Assembly: GCA_023423275.1 (NCBI GenBank)
Contig: JAFAFW010000024.1
Coordinates: forward strand, 1-39,349
Reading direction: 5' to 3'
Length of the DNA stretch: 39,349 bases
Origin: Pseudomonadota bacterium
GTDB lineage: Bacteria > Pseudomonadota > Alphaproteobacteria > Rhizobiales > Hyphomicrobiaceae
The notes under the pieces were generated by a model. That model was not told the DNA's origin, did not search any database, and saw only the letters and a list, made by a program, of their open reading frames with translations. How positions within the stretch are numbered: the first letter of the stretch is position 1; each line of letters begins with the position of its first letter. Positions 1 to 7,320 of this stretch are shown here, in pieces. The position numbers were made by a program, and so were the translations under genes.

Positions 1-1526
1 GCTTCCGGACCGACGTGGCCAATGACGAGACCCACTGAGCCACCCGAGAACCGCGCGTCGGTCATCAGTGCCACGACGATGCCGCGCTCGCGGCACAGCG
101 TGGTGATCCGCGACGTCGGATCCAGCATTTCGGGCATGCCGGGCGCGCCGCTCGGCCCCTCATAGCGCACGATGATCATGTCATTGTTCTGGAAAGTATC
201 CGGCGTCATATCCAGTGCCTGCAGCAGCCCCTGCTCGCCCTCGAACACCCGCGCCCTGCCACGATAGATATTGTCCTCCAGACCACCTTCGACGCCGGCC
301 AGCTTGAGGATCGCCGAGAAGTCGGGCGACAGGTTGCCGCCGAGAACGCGCAGGCCACCCGTCGGCTTGTAGGGCTTTTCGACCGGATAGACGACCTTGC
401 CGTCGACGCGCTTCGTGCCCAGGCGCTCCACCTGCTGGGCCAGCGTTTCGCCGGTGCAGGTGAGCATGTCGCCATTCAACAGCCCGGCCTCGAGAAGCTC
501 GCGCACGATCACCTGCACGCCGCCGACGTTGTCGATGTCGACCATCGAATATTTACCGTAGGGGCGCGCATCGGTGAGCACCGGTACGACGTACTGCGAC
601 AGATGGTTGAACTCCTCCGGCGTCATGACTTCCTTCCAGAAGTCGGCAAAGCCGGCCGCCCGCGCGATCTCCGGCGCGTGCAGCGTCACATTGGTCGAGC
701 CGCCGATCGCCATGGCGACGATCATCGCATTCCGGATGGAGTCGCGCTTGACGATATCGCGCGGCTTGAGGTCGTTCTCCATCATCTTGGCGAGGATCTC
801 GACCAGTTCGGCGGGGAACTCCTTGAGCCGGCGTGGGTCGTCGGACGGCGGCGCCACCATGTGCAACGGCTGCATGCCGACGACGCCGATAAACGTCTGC
901 ATCGTGTTGTAGGTAAACATGCCGCCGCAGCTCCCGTAGCCCGGGCAAGCGTGGCAGGCGATATGATGACGATACTCGGGATCGGGATTGCCCGCGACCT
1001 GATAGGCGCTGACGATATCGAGCGCCTCGCCGGTCTTGGGATCATGTCCCGGGCGGATCGGCCCGTCCGACATGATGATCGCAGGCTGGTTGTGTTCGAG
1101 CAGCGCGGCGAGCGTGCCGACCGGCGGCTTATCGCATGCAACGACCGCGATCGTACCGGCGAGGCCCGTAGCGCTCAAATGCTCGCACAGCGCATCGTTG
1201 GTGACTTCGCGGCCGATCAACGAATAGCGCATCTCGCGCGTGCCGTTCCGGATGCCGTCCGACGTGGCGATCGTGTATTCCGGCTGAACAAGCCGCACCT
1301 TGAGCTGCCCCGGCTCCTGGCCGATACGGCTTTTCAGGCTCTCGTGGATCGCCTCCACCTTGTCCAGAACGCCGAGGTAACACTGGCTGTCCCCTTTGGT
1401 GCCGACCACTCCCACTGACGGCTCATGAATCAGCTCGGGATCGGTCCCTAGCTCGCGCGCGATGCCCATGGTCTGGGTCGAACGGCCCGGATGGCGGTCA
1501 ATCAGCACGGCATTCGTATTCTTCAC
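1..1526 (-). CDS. IlvD/Edd-family dehydratase (dihydroxy-acid or sugar-acid dehydratase), 3' end outside window
   Basis: Fe-S dehydratase that removes water from a 2,3-dihydroxy acid; about 508 codons are visible and the C-terminus lies beyond base 1. The GTG start at 1526 follows GGAGG with 5-nt spacing. All three expected cluster cysteines can be seen: C49 (DSQCY), C131 (ACDK) and C200 (GSCGGM). The SDG...MRYSL segment at about residues 89-103 and GGSTN further on are typical of the family. The residues after CDK are PPVG rather than the NMPG usual for IlvD or the TTPA usual for sugar-acid dehydratases, so this is probably a divergent subfamily and the substrate is uncertain. There are extra cysteines just before C200 (CHAC). 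No branched-chain amino acid genes are adjacent, which argues against a housekeeping IlvD assignment. Confidence 0.85.
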   Translation of the reverse strand, partial: MKNTNAVLIDRHPGRSTQTMGIARELGTDPELIHEPSVGVVGTKGDSQCYLGVLDKVEAIHESLKSRIGQEPGQLKVRLVQPEYTIATSDGIRNGTREMRYSLIGREVTNDALCEHLSATGLAGTIAVVACDKPPVGTLAALLEHNQPAIIMSDGPIRPGHDPKTGEALDIVSAYQVAGNPDPEYRHHIACHACPGYGSCGGMFTYNTMQTFIGVVGMQPLHMVAPPSDDPRRLKEFPAELVEILAKMMENDLKPRDIVKRDSIRNAMIVAMAIGGSTNVTLHAPEIARAAGFADFWKEVMTPEEFNHLSQYVVPVLTDARPYGKYSMVDIDNVGGVQVIVRELLEAGLLNGDMLTCTGETLAQQVERLGTKRVDGKVVYPVEKPYKPTGGLRVLGGNLSPDFSAILKLAGVEGGLEDNIYRGRARVFEGEQGLLQALDMTPDTFQNNDMIIVRYEGPSGAPGMPEMLDPTSRITTLCRERGIVVALMTDARFSGGSVGLVIGHVGPE

Positions 1527-1737
1527 GGGCTCCTCCAGTGGCGCAACGCGTCCGGTCCGCAGCGAGCAACACCCGGCGGACATCTCGATCGATAGCGCTT
1601 TATGGCTGCGAATAGCTCCGGGAAGCAAGGACAGAGGCGTGCTACCAGCCTACCGCGACACCGTGCACTGCAACAACCCCGAGGTAGCTTGTCGGGTATT
1701 GGCTCACGTCGCGCATACGGGCTGACGAATAAGCCGC

Positions 1738-2232
1738 CTAGCGTGCGCCGGAGGATGTCCCAGCCGACGCGCCGTCGACATGCAGGCCGCTCGCGCCCCG
1801 AAAGGCCATGAAAGCCAAACCGAACAGGGCCACGATCTTGAGGCACTCGGTTACGGCAAAGGCCGCGTGGAGCTGCCCGAAATCCAGCACCGGCATTTGC
1901 GGAAGATAGCCAGGATCCCCCTGAAAGCCCGGAAGAATCCAGCCAGCCTGTAAGATCAGGCAGAGCACCGCCGCCACGAACAGCACCCACAACAGCGCAC
2001 GCGCCCGGAGCGCCAGCAGCACGACGGCCAAGAGAGCCGCAAGAACCGCCTCGGCAGCGTGCAGCCAGGCAAACGTCACCACCGAAATCGCCAGCGACAG
2101 GGCGCCGTCCAGCGGTCCTGCCTGAAACTTGGCAGGCGTCGCGATGAACGAAACGCCGACCACGAGGCCAACCCACAACACCGGAATGACTGAGGCGAGA
2201 AAATCGAGCAGGCCACGCGGGCGATGAGTCAT
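1738..2232 (-). CDS. integral membrane protein, about four TM segments
   Basis: A 164-aa protein, mostly hydrophobic, with about four membrane segments (near residues 10-28, 45-75, 80-98 and 120-145). A conserved-looking FIATPAKF stretch follows the first segment; it recalls small bacterial membrane proteins of unknown function, but I cannot name the family. The C-terminal tail is Gly/Ser/Ala-rich. A GAGAG Shine-Dalgarno-like stretch lies upstream of the ATG. It lies 17 nt downstream of another small membrane-protein gene on the same strand, so the two are probably co-transcribed. No function can be assigned. Confidence 0.65.
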   Translation of the reverse strand: MTHRPRGLLDFLASVIPVLWVGLVVGVSFIATPAKFQAGPLDGALSLAISVVTFAWLHAAEAVLAALLAVVLLALRARALLWVLFVAAVLCLILQAGWILPGFQGDPGYLPQMPVLDFGQLHAAFAVTECLKIVALFGLAFMAFRGASGLHVDGASAGTSSGAR

Positions 2233-2249
2233 GGTCAGGTTCTCTCGGA

Positions 2250-2462
2250 CTACGAGGGGTAGGCAATCGATGCGTGCAACAGCGCATCCAGGCCAAGTGC
2301 GGTCAACGTCGTCAGCGTGACGAGAACGGCTGCCAGTCCAAGACCGGCCAGGACCAGAAGCAGGACGTGGCGACTGCGATACGGCTTCTCCGTTTCGTAT
2401 TCAAGTTCGTCGAACAGGTCCGCAAGCCAACCGGTCGAACGATGGATCTTAAACGCAAACAT
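2250..2462 (-). CDS. small single-pass membrane protein
   Basis: A 70-aa protein with a charged N-terminal half (FDELEYETEKPYRSRH) followed by one strongly hydrophobic segment at about residues 32-58 (LLLVLAGLGLAAVLVTLTTL). The ATG at 2462 has GAGG six bases upstream. The frame stays open upstream for about 30 codons but contains no better start. It lies 17 nt ahead of the membrane protein ending at 1738, giving a two-gene unit. I do not recognise the family. Confidence 0.5.
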   Translation of the reverse strand: MFAFKIHRSTGWLADLFDELEYETEKPYRSRHVLLLVLAGLGLAAVLVTLTTLTALGLDALLHASIAYPS

Positions 2463-2894
2463 GGGACGCCTCGGATTCAGAATAAGGATGCGACGAAGTG
2501 CTGCTGAGACGCGGTTTTCGGACAGCGGCTCGCTTGAAACCGATGCCCGGCATCGAGACCGCGCTCACGGGAACCCACCCGGTCGCATTCGAAAGATCGG
2601 CGCGTTCCGAGATTTTCGCAGCCGAACTCAGCTCGTGCATAACGCTCATGGGACTTCTCTATAGGCCCTAGTCTGACCAGACGGACCGGTTCTTCGGCAG
2701 AAAAGACATTTCTTGATCAAAATAGTCAAGAATTAAGTTGAAGGCATCAAGACGCTGGGCGCTTGGAAGGGCAGCTCCTTCCACGCCGCCGCGCACACCG
2801 GCCAGCTCCTGCAAGCGCCAGCCTTTTGTTAAGCACCAGGCCGGTATCCTGAACGAGGTCTTAAGGTGCCTTCCATCGGTCTGGAGCCCGCGTG
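2463..2894. other. intergenic stretch, no gene supported
   Basis: About 430 bases between divergent genes. Short open frames on both strands lack recognisable protein character or good starts. Part of it is AT-richer (around 2700-2735) and may hold the promoters of the two flanking units, but I cannot place -35/-10 boxes with confidence. Confidence 0.5.
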
Positions 2895-3359
2895 ATGTAT
2901 CCCGCTGCACTTGCCTTGCTATTGCTCGTCTTCCCGGTGACCTGTCTCGCGATGGATGCCATCGTCTTCAATGCCGGGGCGTCCAGCTTCATGGATCTCG
3001 TCGGCAAGTGGTTCACATTCTGGGCGGGCGGCGTCCGGCTTTTCCTGGCAGGCCTCATGCAGATCGCGCGGCCGCAATTCACGGCAAACACGATTTTCGG
3101 CATCAAAGGGACATCGTCCTACCCCGTCGTTCGCGAGGTCGGCTTCGGAAACCTGTCGCTGGGCACGCTCGGGATCCTGAGCCTGGCCATGTCGAACTGG
3201 GTCGTCGCAGCGGCCGTGGCCGGTGGCTTGTACTATGGCTTGGCGGCCATTGGGCACATGATGCGCGGTCGCCGCAACGATCACGGGCAACTGGCTTTGA
3301 TGACCGATCTGTTCGTCTTCGCCGTGCTCGGAACGTTTGTCAGCATCAAGATGTTCTGA
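2895..3359 (+). CDS. integral membrane protein, DUF6790-like
   Basis: A 154-aa membrane protein with about four hydrophobic segments: an N-terminal one that may be a signal anchor (residues 3-20), then near 35-55, 95-118 and 135-153. The central soluble part, FGIKGTSSYPVVREVGFGNL, is what I associate with DUF6790 proteins; that match is from memory. The ATG at 2895 lies 8 nt after GGAG; a GTG three bases earlier is an alternative. It is a single gene ending at a strong terminator shared with the convergent PRC-barrel gene. Function unknown. Confidence 0.65.
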   Translation: MYPAALALLLLVFPVTCLAMDAIVFNAGASSFMDLVGKWFTFWAGGVRLFLAGLMQIARPQFTANTIFGIKGTSSYPVVREVGFGNLSLGTLGILSLAMSNWVVAAAVAGGLYYGLAAIGHMMRGRRNDHGQLALMTDLFVFAVLGTFVSIKMF

Positions 3360-3391
3360 AGGACACCACACATCGCCGCCCAGACATGAAA

Positions 3392-3422
3392 AAACACCCG
3401 AGCCGGTCCGGCTCGGGTGTTT
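3392..3422. terminator. bidirectional intrinsic terminator
   Basis: A perfect 11-bp GC-rich stem (ACACCCGAGCC / GGCTCGGGTGT, arms 3394-3404 and 3410-3420) with a GGTCC loop, extended by A:T pairs. It is flanked by an A-run on the left and T-rich sequence on the right, so it can terminate both convergent genes ending at 3359 and 3438. Confidence 0.85.
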
Positions 3423-3437
3423 CTTTGTGGCGCTTCC

Positions 3438-3839
3438 TCAGATGTAATATGGCAAGCCATAATATCCGTGGACACCGCGACCATAGGCCGGGTCTGCCCA
3501 AGGCGCCTCGTCAACGGTATAGCTCGGCGCTTTCTCCAACGTCGCACGATCCACGTTGACGACATATCCTCCGAATTCCTCCTCGTAATTCAGAGTCTGC
3601 CACGGCAGCGGATAAAAGCGCTCGCCGATCCCGAGAAAGCCACCGAATGTCATCACGGCGTATTCGACCTTGCCCGACAGCTTGTCGACCATGAAGTTAT
3701 GGATGGAGCCAAGATGCTCGCCGTCAGCATTGTAAACGCGCGTGCCCTCGACCTTATCGGACGCAATCAGCCGCGACGTTTCTTCAATGGCAATCGCGTC
3801 GGGAGACGTGCTGGTCGTTCTGTGCATGGTGTCGGCCAC
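3438..3839 (-). CDS. PRC-barrel domain protein
   Basis: A 133-aa soluble protein whose residues about 22-95 form a PRC-barrel domain: LIASDKVEGTRVYNADGEHLGSI, then FMVDKLSGKVEYAVMTFGG and a PLPW turn. These beta-barrel domains occur in photosynthetic reaction centre H subunits, RimM and many stress-related bacterial proteins. The C-terminus is Gly/Tyr-rich. In alphaproteobacteria such genes are frequent general-stress genes, which fits the EcfG-type promoter 36 bp upstream (3875-3900). The molecular function is unknown. No signal peptide is seen, so it is probably cytoplasmic. Confidence 0.85.
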   Translation of the reverse strand: MADTMHRTTSTSPDAIAIEETSRLIASDKVEGTRVYNADGEHLGSIHNFMVDKLSGKVEYAVMTFGGFLGIGERFYPLPWQTLNYEEEFGGYVVNVDRATLEKAPSYTVDEAPWADPAYGRGVHGYYGLPYYI

Positions 3840-3874
3840 GTAGACCTCCTGCTCTCATTATCGATCACAGGGGA

Positions 3875-3900
3875 AACGATCGCGGCACGCCGGCGGTTCC
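3875..3900 (-). promoter_or_regulatory. EcfG-type (general stress) promoter
   Basis: Read on the minus strand: GGAAC (3900-3896), 17-bp spacer, CGTT (3878-3875). This matches the known EcfG consensus GGAAC-N16/17-CGTT exactly and sits 36 bp upstream of the PRC-barrel ATG. Confidence 0.75.
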
Positions 3901-4023
3901 TTCTCAAATCGGACAGGCTGCCTCTCTGACGGCGCGATGAGACCGTTTCTCCGCAAGGCGGAACTACGACGCATCCACGCTCCGGCGACCGAATAACGGG
4001 CAACGTTGCACCCTGGCAACAAC

Positions 4024-4042
4024 AAATTTGGACACCAAATTT
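4024..4042. promoter_or_regulatory. perfect palindrome, possible operator
   Basis: AAATTTGG-ACA-CCAAATTT, 8-bp perfect arms with a 3-bp centre, about 160 bp upstream of the membrane peptide gene at 4201. It is AT-rich within GC-rich DNA, as expected of an operator, but the binding protein is unknown. Confidence 0.4.
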
Positions 4043-4114
4043 TCCTCTAAATGCCTCATTTTATGGGCACATTGATTGCGTTCGATCTCGCGTTGCACAG
4101 TGCCCGCATCGGAC

Positions 4115-4130
4115 ATGAACAGATGTTCAT
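4115..4130. promoter_or_regulatory. perfect palindrome, possible operator
   Basis: ATGAACA-GA-TGTTCAT, 7-bp perfect arms, 70 bp upstream of the gene at 4201. Candidate regulator binding site; no known consensus is claimed. Confidence 0.35.
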
Positions 4131-4200
4131 TCGGGCGCCGAGTAATGGTCACATGCAACAGATACGGCCGACTCGCTGATCACGAAATTCGGAGGCTGTA

Positions 4201-4335
4201 ATGAACAACAAGGTTCTGATCATCGGCGCGCTTGCCATCGCCGTCGTCGTTGCAGGGTATATGCTTATGGGAGCAGACGAACCCGTTGCTCCGTCGACGC
4301 CAACCACAACGACAACTCAGCCTGCTCCGCAATAA
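4201..4335 (+). CDS. 44-aa single-pass membrane peptide
   Basis: A short gene with a clear GGAGG five bases before the ATG. The product has a hydrophobic N-terminal segment (KVLIIGALAIAVVVAGYMLM, residues 4-23) and a Pro/Thr-rich tail (STPTTTTTQPAPQ), which probably lies outside the membrane. It resembles in size and design the 45-aa peptide encoded downstream at 4490, and the two may share function or transcription. No function is known. Confidence 0.6.
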   Translation: MNNKVLIIGALAIAVVVAGYMLMGADEPVAPSTPTTTTTQPAPQ

Positions 4336-4438
4336 GTCTTCAAAGCCTCAGGCTGAAAGAGGCGGATGTTCGTCGATTGACATCGCTTCGTCCGTCTCTA
4401 AGTGAATGTACGCGGATGCTTAACGCATTGAGCTTCGT

Positions 4439-4464
4439 GCCGGGAGTGCAACTGCGCTCCCGGC
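4439..4464 (+). terminator. GC-rich hairpin between two small membrane peptide genes
   Basis: An 11-bp stem with one G:T wobble (arms 4439-4449 and 4454-4464) and an AACT loop. It lacks a following T-run, so it may be a weak terminator, an attenuator or an mRNA-stabilising structure between the genes at 4201 and 4490. Confidence 0.4.
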
Positions 4465-4489
4465 CTCACTCACAGACCTTGAGGCTAGG

Positions 4490-4627
4490 ATGGATCCGAA
4501 CAAGATCGTGTTCATCGGCGTCGTTTTGGTGGTTGCCGCGCTCGGCGGCTACGCATTTTACACATCAGGCAGCGGCTTCATGACAGCAGGACGCTCGACG
4601 CAGACCGTCCTGGCAAATCCCTATTAG
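4490..4627 (+). CDS. 45-aa single-pass membrane peptide
   Basis: The ATG has GAGG five bases upstream. The product has a short polar start (MDPNK), a hydrophobic segment (residues 6-23, IVFIGVVLVVAALGGYAFY) and a Ser/Gly/Thr-rich tail ending ANPY. Its design matches the peptide encoded at 4201. The type is common in Hyphomicrobiales but uncharacterised. Confidence 0.55.
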   Translation: MDPNKIVFIGVVLVVAALGGYAFYTSGSGFMTAGRSTQTVLANPY

Positions 4628-4929
4628 GGCTCTCGTGAAGGCAAGCTCTGGCTCGTCAGCCTGACACAGTCGTTTGTCCGGCGACGCACATGACGGCACG
4701 CGTCTCATCCGTGTTGGTTTCTTTTCGTTAGCCATCATCGTTTACCGACCTTGACGGCTGCATTTGCAGAAGGCCGCCAGCCGGAACCACAATCACACAA
4801 AGATTTGGAACACGCGCCGGGGCGGTGCGTTAAGCGGCCAGCCGGCAACGGATACGCGGTTCTCGCACATCCGTCGTCAACCGAAATTTATGGCGTACAC
4901 GCCGGATTTGTGTGCAGTGGAGATCGCAG
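4628..4929 (+). other. intergenic region with stress promoter
   Basis: About 300 bases upstream of the secreted Tyr-rich protein gene. The only convincing element is the EcfG-type promoter at 4807-4831. Overlapping open frames here look like chance. Confidence 0.5.
4807..4831 (+). promoter_or_regulatory. EcfG-type (general stress) promoter
   Basis: GGAAC (4807-4811), 16-bp spacer, CGTT (4828-4831): an exact match to the EcfG consensus, about 99 bp upstream of the ATG at 4930. Confidence 0.7.
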
Positions 4930-5226
4930 ATGCGTACACCCATTATTGCTGCATTGGCCGCCTTGCCCGTTCTGGCATTCGGCACCATCCAAGCGCAAGC
5001 AGGAGGCTGGGACCGGGATTGCGACCGCCGGTATTACCGGGCTCCCGCCTATACCTATTATCAGGCACCGCCCGCTTATACGTATTATCAGCCGCCGCGC
5101 GTTGTGGTCGCTGCTCCGCCGGCCGTGGTCTTCTATTCGCCACGCGTTTACGCGGGTCCGCGATACTACGCAGCGGGATGGCGTGGCTGGCGCGGATGGG
5201 ATCGGGGCTGGGACCGGCGCTGGTAA
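4930..5226 (+). CDS. small secreted Tyr/Pro/Trp-rich protein
   Basis: A 98-aa product. Residues 1-24 are a typical Sec signal peptide (RTPIIAALAALPVLAF...AQA), so the protein is exported. The mature part is low-complexity, with an imperfect repeat (APAYTYYQ / PPAYTYYQ), a Pro/Val stretch and a C-terminal Trp-Arg-Gly-rich tail (GWRGWRGWDRGWDRRW). The start at 4930 has GGAG seven bases upstream and gives a clean signal peptide; an upstream in-frame start at 4912 does not. Such proteins are common periplasmic or surface proteins of unknown function in Hyphomicrobiales. An EcfG-type promoter suggests stress induction. Confidence 0.7.
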   Translation: MRTPIIAALAALPVLAFGTIQAQAGGWDRDCDRRYYRAPAYTYYQAPPAYTYYQPPRVVVAAPPAVVFYSPRVYAGPRYYAAGWRGWRGWDRGWDRRW

Positions 5227-5369
5227 CAACCGCCTATATATGACGACGCAGCCCGGGCAGAGCGCTTGATGCTCGCTTTCACGGGCTGCGATCGCACGTA
5301 CTATCTACCGCGGGTCATTACGCGGCGCCGAGAAGACATCCGAGATTTGGAGTTCAGGTCCTGAAGTAT

Positions 5370-5446
5370 TGGTACCGCCTCCCCGGTTCGAACGGGGGAC
5401 CTCTAGATCCACAATCTAGCGCTCTAACCAACTGAGCTAAGGCGGC
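5370..5446 (-). tRNA. tRNA-His (GTG anticodon), CCA encoded
   Basis: The full cloverleaf can be folded: acceptor GCCGCCT / AGGCGGT, D-arm with AGCTCAGTTGGTTAGAGC, anticodon stem CTAGA/TCTAG around TTGTGGA (anticodon GTG) and a T-arm with GTTCGAA. The discriminator is A73 and CCA is encoded. Position -1 in the DNA is T, not G, and base pair 1-72 is G:T. This is the unusual tRNA-His type known from some alphaproteobacteria that lack the G-1 identity element. Confidence 0.95.
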
Positions 5447-5606
5447 ACGGGTCGCTGGTGCGTCCGCTTAAAGCGGCACTGCAGCCTCTGCGTCAAGCCG
5501 AAAATAGCGCATCCGGCGCCCCGGGCCAAGGGTTGGCCCCCGCATCTTCACCCAGGATGCGCCTGATGTGGCTACGTGGCGCGGCTGAAGTCCCACCCAG
5601 GGCGCC

Positions 5607-5981
5607 TTATGGCTTCGGTTGGGCCTTCTGCGCTGCCTCGGTGAGGAGGCGCCCGAGTTCCTGAGCCTGCTGTGCATAGGTCTGCATCTGACGCTGGGCA
5701 TGCTTGCTCTGGATCTCCAGATACTCCTTGAGATCGCGGGCGCGCGCCAGTTCGCTCGCCGCCTGGAAACCGGCGTCCATGTTCTGCTCGGCGAACCTCA
5801 GCGTGCGCGCCTGCAGGTCGACTATCGATTCGGTCATCGCGCCTGAGGACTTCGAAATCGCACCCTGGGCTTGTCTTGCCATATCCATGAACTGGACGTA
5901 GGCCGCGCGCGCCTGCTCCACGTTGCGTTCGGCGAGCTGCCGCACCTGTTCGGGGATCTCCATCTGGGGCTTGTCGTACAT
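5607..5981 (-). CDS. phasin family protein
   Basis: A 124-aa, almost wholly helical protein of the phasin type. It has heptad-like Gln/Ala/Glu-rich stretches (AERNVEQARAAYVQFMDMAR, then LQARTLRFAEQNMDAGFQAA) and the family hallmark of amphipathic helices with LARARDLKEYLEIQSKHAQ near residues 75-95. Phasins coat polyhydroxyalkanoate granules and influence their size. The ATG at 5981 has GGAGG eight bases upstream; longer in-frame starts lack a ribosome binding site. It is a single gene, divergent from the histidine kinase gene. The acetoacetyl-CoA synthetase nearby is consistent with PHB metabolism. Confidence 0.88.
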   Translation of the reverse strand: MYDKPQMEIPEQVRQLAERNVEQARAAYVQFMDMARQAQGAISKSSGAMTESIVDLQARTLRFAEQNMDAGFQAASELARARDLKEYLEIQSKHAQRQMQTYAQQAQELGRLLTEAAQKAQPKP

Positions 5982-6057
5982 CCGCTGTCCTCCGGTCAGA
6001 TCGCTCGTTTTCATCAGTCCGCGATAAACTCTACACCGACTTTCGACGGATCCGCAC

Positions 6058-7254
6058 ATGCTTTGGCCGCGGCGAGGGTCGTCCAAGCTCCGTCGTGAGA
6101 TGGACGTCTCCGCCAGCCTGACGTACAAGAGGCGCTACTGCAACTGTCGGGGTGGGTGGCGTGTGAATGTGCTGGCGCAGCCGGCAGATCCGGGAACGGT
6201 CGAGGTGGACCTGGACCGGTATCTCGGACCGGCCTGGATCATAGATCTCGATAGCGCGCGGATCACGGCGACGAATGCAGCCGGTCGCCCCCTGTGGCGC
6301 GAGTTCCTGCAGAATAACCGCACTCTCGACCATGCCATGCCTGCCTTCTGGGTGCTCCGCAGGCTCACGACGGACGAGGAAATCCACACGCTGATCTTCT
6401 GGTCAGGCCCATCCAGCCTCAGTCTGCGCTGCGCGTGCCACCGCATCGCGCCAGGAAGCTGTCGCATTGTCGTCGCCGTCGTGGACTCCGTTTCAGGCCG
6501 GTTGCCGATGCTTCCCCTCTACGCAGCGCCATCGGCCGGCCCAGCGCCAATCGACGACAGGATGACGCGCGCAACCCTCGCGCATGAGCTGCGCACGCCG
6601 CTCAGCGCCATCATGGCGCTGGCCGAAGTCATGAAGGACGAGCGCCTCGGTGCGATGGGCAACGCGCGCTACCTCGTCTATGCCAGCGACATCTATGACA
6701 GCGCACGCCACGCGCTCAGCGTACTCGGCGCCATGCTCGGGCGTGATCTGGGCGAACCGTTCGATTCAGAGCCAGCCGACGTGGACGTCGAGGAAACGGT
6801 GCGCAAATGCCTGTCGGGAATGCACGAATTGGCGCGCCAGGCGACGGTACAGCTCACGACCGATTTCGGGCAAGTTGGCCACCTGGCGATCGATCGACGG
6901 AGCCTCACCCAGATCCTGCTCAACCTGATCTCGAATGCGTTGAAGTTCACGCCCCCTGGCGGCCGTGTCACGATTTCCACGCGGAGTAAGCCTGACGGCA
7001 GCCTGGAGCTGTCCGTCCTCGATACGGGTGCTGGCATCTCACAGGCCGACATCGACCGGCTGCTCTCACCGGACACGGCTCCCGCTTCGACCCTACCGCG
7101 ACACGGCACGGGTTTCGGTCTGCCGCTGGTGAAGGCACTGGCCGGCGCCAGCGGCGGCACCGTCGCGATCGAGAGTGAGCCCGGACACGGCACCCGCGTA
7201 TCCATTACCTACCCCCGCAAACACCTGCGCCAGGCTCCCCCGCCTGCGGCCTGA
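6058..7254 (+). CDS. sensor histidine kinase (HisKA type, apparently soluble)
   Basis: Up to 398 aa. The N-terminal ~165 residues may form a PAS-like sensory domain (AWIIDLDSARITATNAAGRPLW). A HisKA dimerisation domain follows with phospho-acceptor H176 in AHELRTPLSAI, then an ATP-binding domain: N-box NLISNALKFT (289-298), G1 DTGAGI (322-327) and G2 GTGFGLPL (350-357). No membrane segment is evident, so it is probably cytoplasmic. The start is uncertain: ATG 6058, ATG 6100 or GTG 6163 are possible and none has a strong ribosome binding site. No response regulator is adjacent; the same-strand permease gene begins 66 bp downstream. Confidence 0.85.
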   Translation: MLWPRRGSSKLRREMDVSASLTYKRRYCNCRGGWRVNVLAQPADPGTVEVDLDRYLGPAWIIDLDSARITATNAAGRPLWREFLQNNRTLDHAMPAFWVLRRLTTDEEIHTLIFWSGPSSLSLRCACHRIAPGSCRIVVAVVDSVSGRLPMLPLYAAPSAGPAPIDDRMTRATLAHELRTPLSAIMALAEVMKDERLGAMGNARYLVYASDIYDSARHALSVLGAMLGRDLGEPFDSEPADVDVEETVRKCLSGMHELARQATVQLTTDFGQVGHLAIDRRSLTQILLNLISNALKFTPPGGRVTISTRSKPDGSLELSVLDTGAGISQADIDRLLSPDTAPASTLPRHGTGFGLPLVKALAGASGGTVAIESEPGHGTRVSITYPRKHLRQAPPPAA

Positions 7255-7320
7255 AACAAGAGGCCTGCGCCGGTTTCGCAACTTGACCGGCTACGGAAGC
7301 TGGCCGAAGGTCCACGTCCC

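Larger units (their letters stand above)
3840..4200. other. regulatory intergenic region between divergent genes
   Basis: About 360 bases holding the EcfG-type promoter for the PRC-barrel gene and two perfect palindromes listed separately (4024-4042 and 4115-4130). A minus-strand open frame at 3964-4158 exists but has no convincing ribosome binding site or recognisable protein and is not called. Confidence 0.6.

Noticed and set aside
603..1418. Long plus-strand open frame (271 aa) opposite the dehydratase
   Set aside because: A mirror frame of a well-supported minus-strand gene in GC-rich DNA.
2449..2649. 66-aa minus-strand open frame overlapping the small membrane protein gene
   Set aside because: It overlaps the better-supported gene at 2250-2462, lacks hydrophobic or domain character and has only a weak ribosome binding site.
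3964..4158. 64-aa minus-strand open frame between PRC-barrel and the membrane peptide genes
   Set aside because: No clear ribosome binding site and no recognisable protein; it spans two palindromes that look regulatory.
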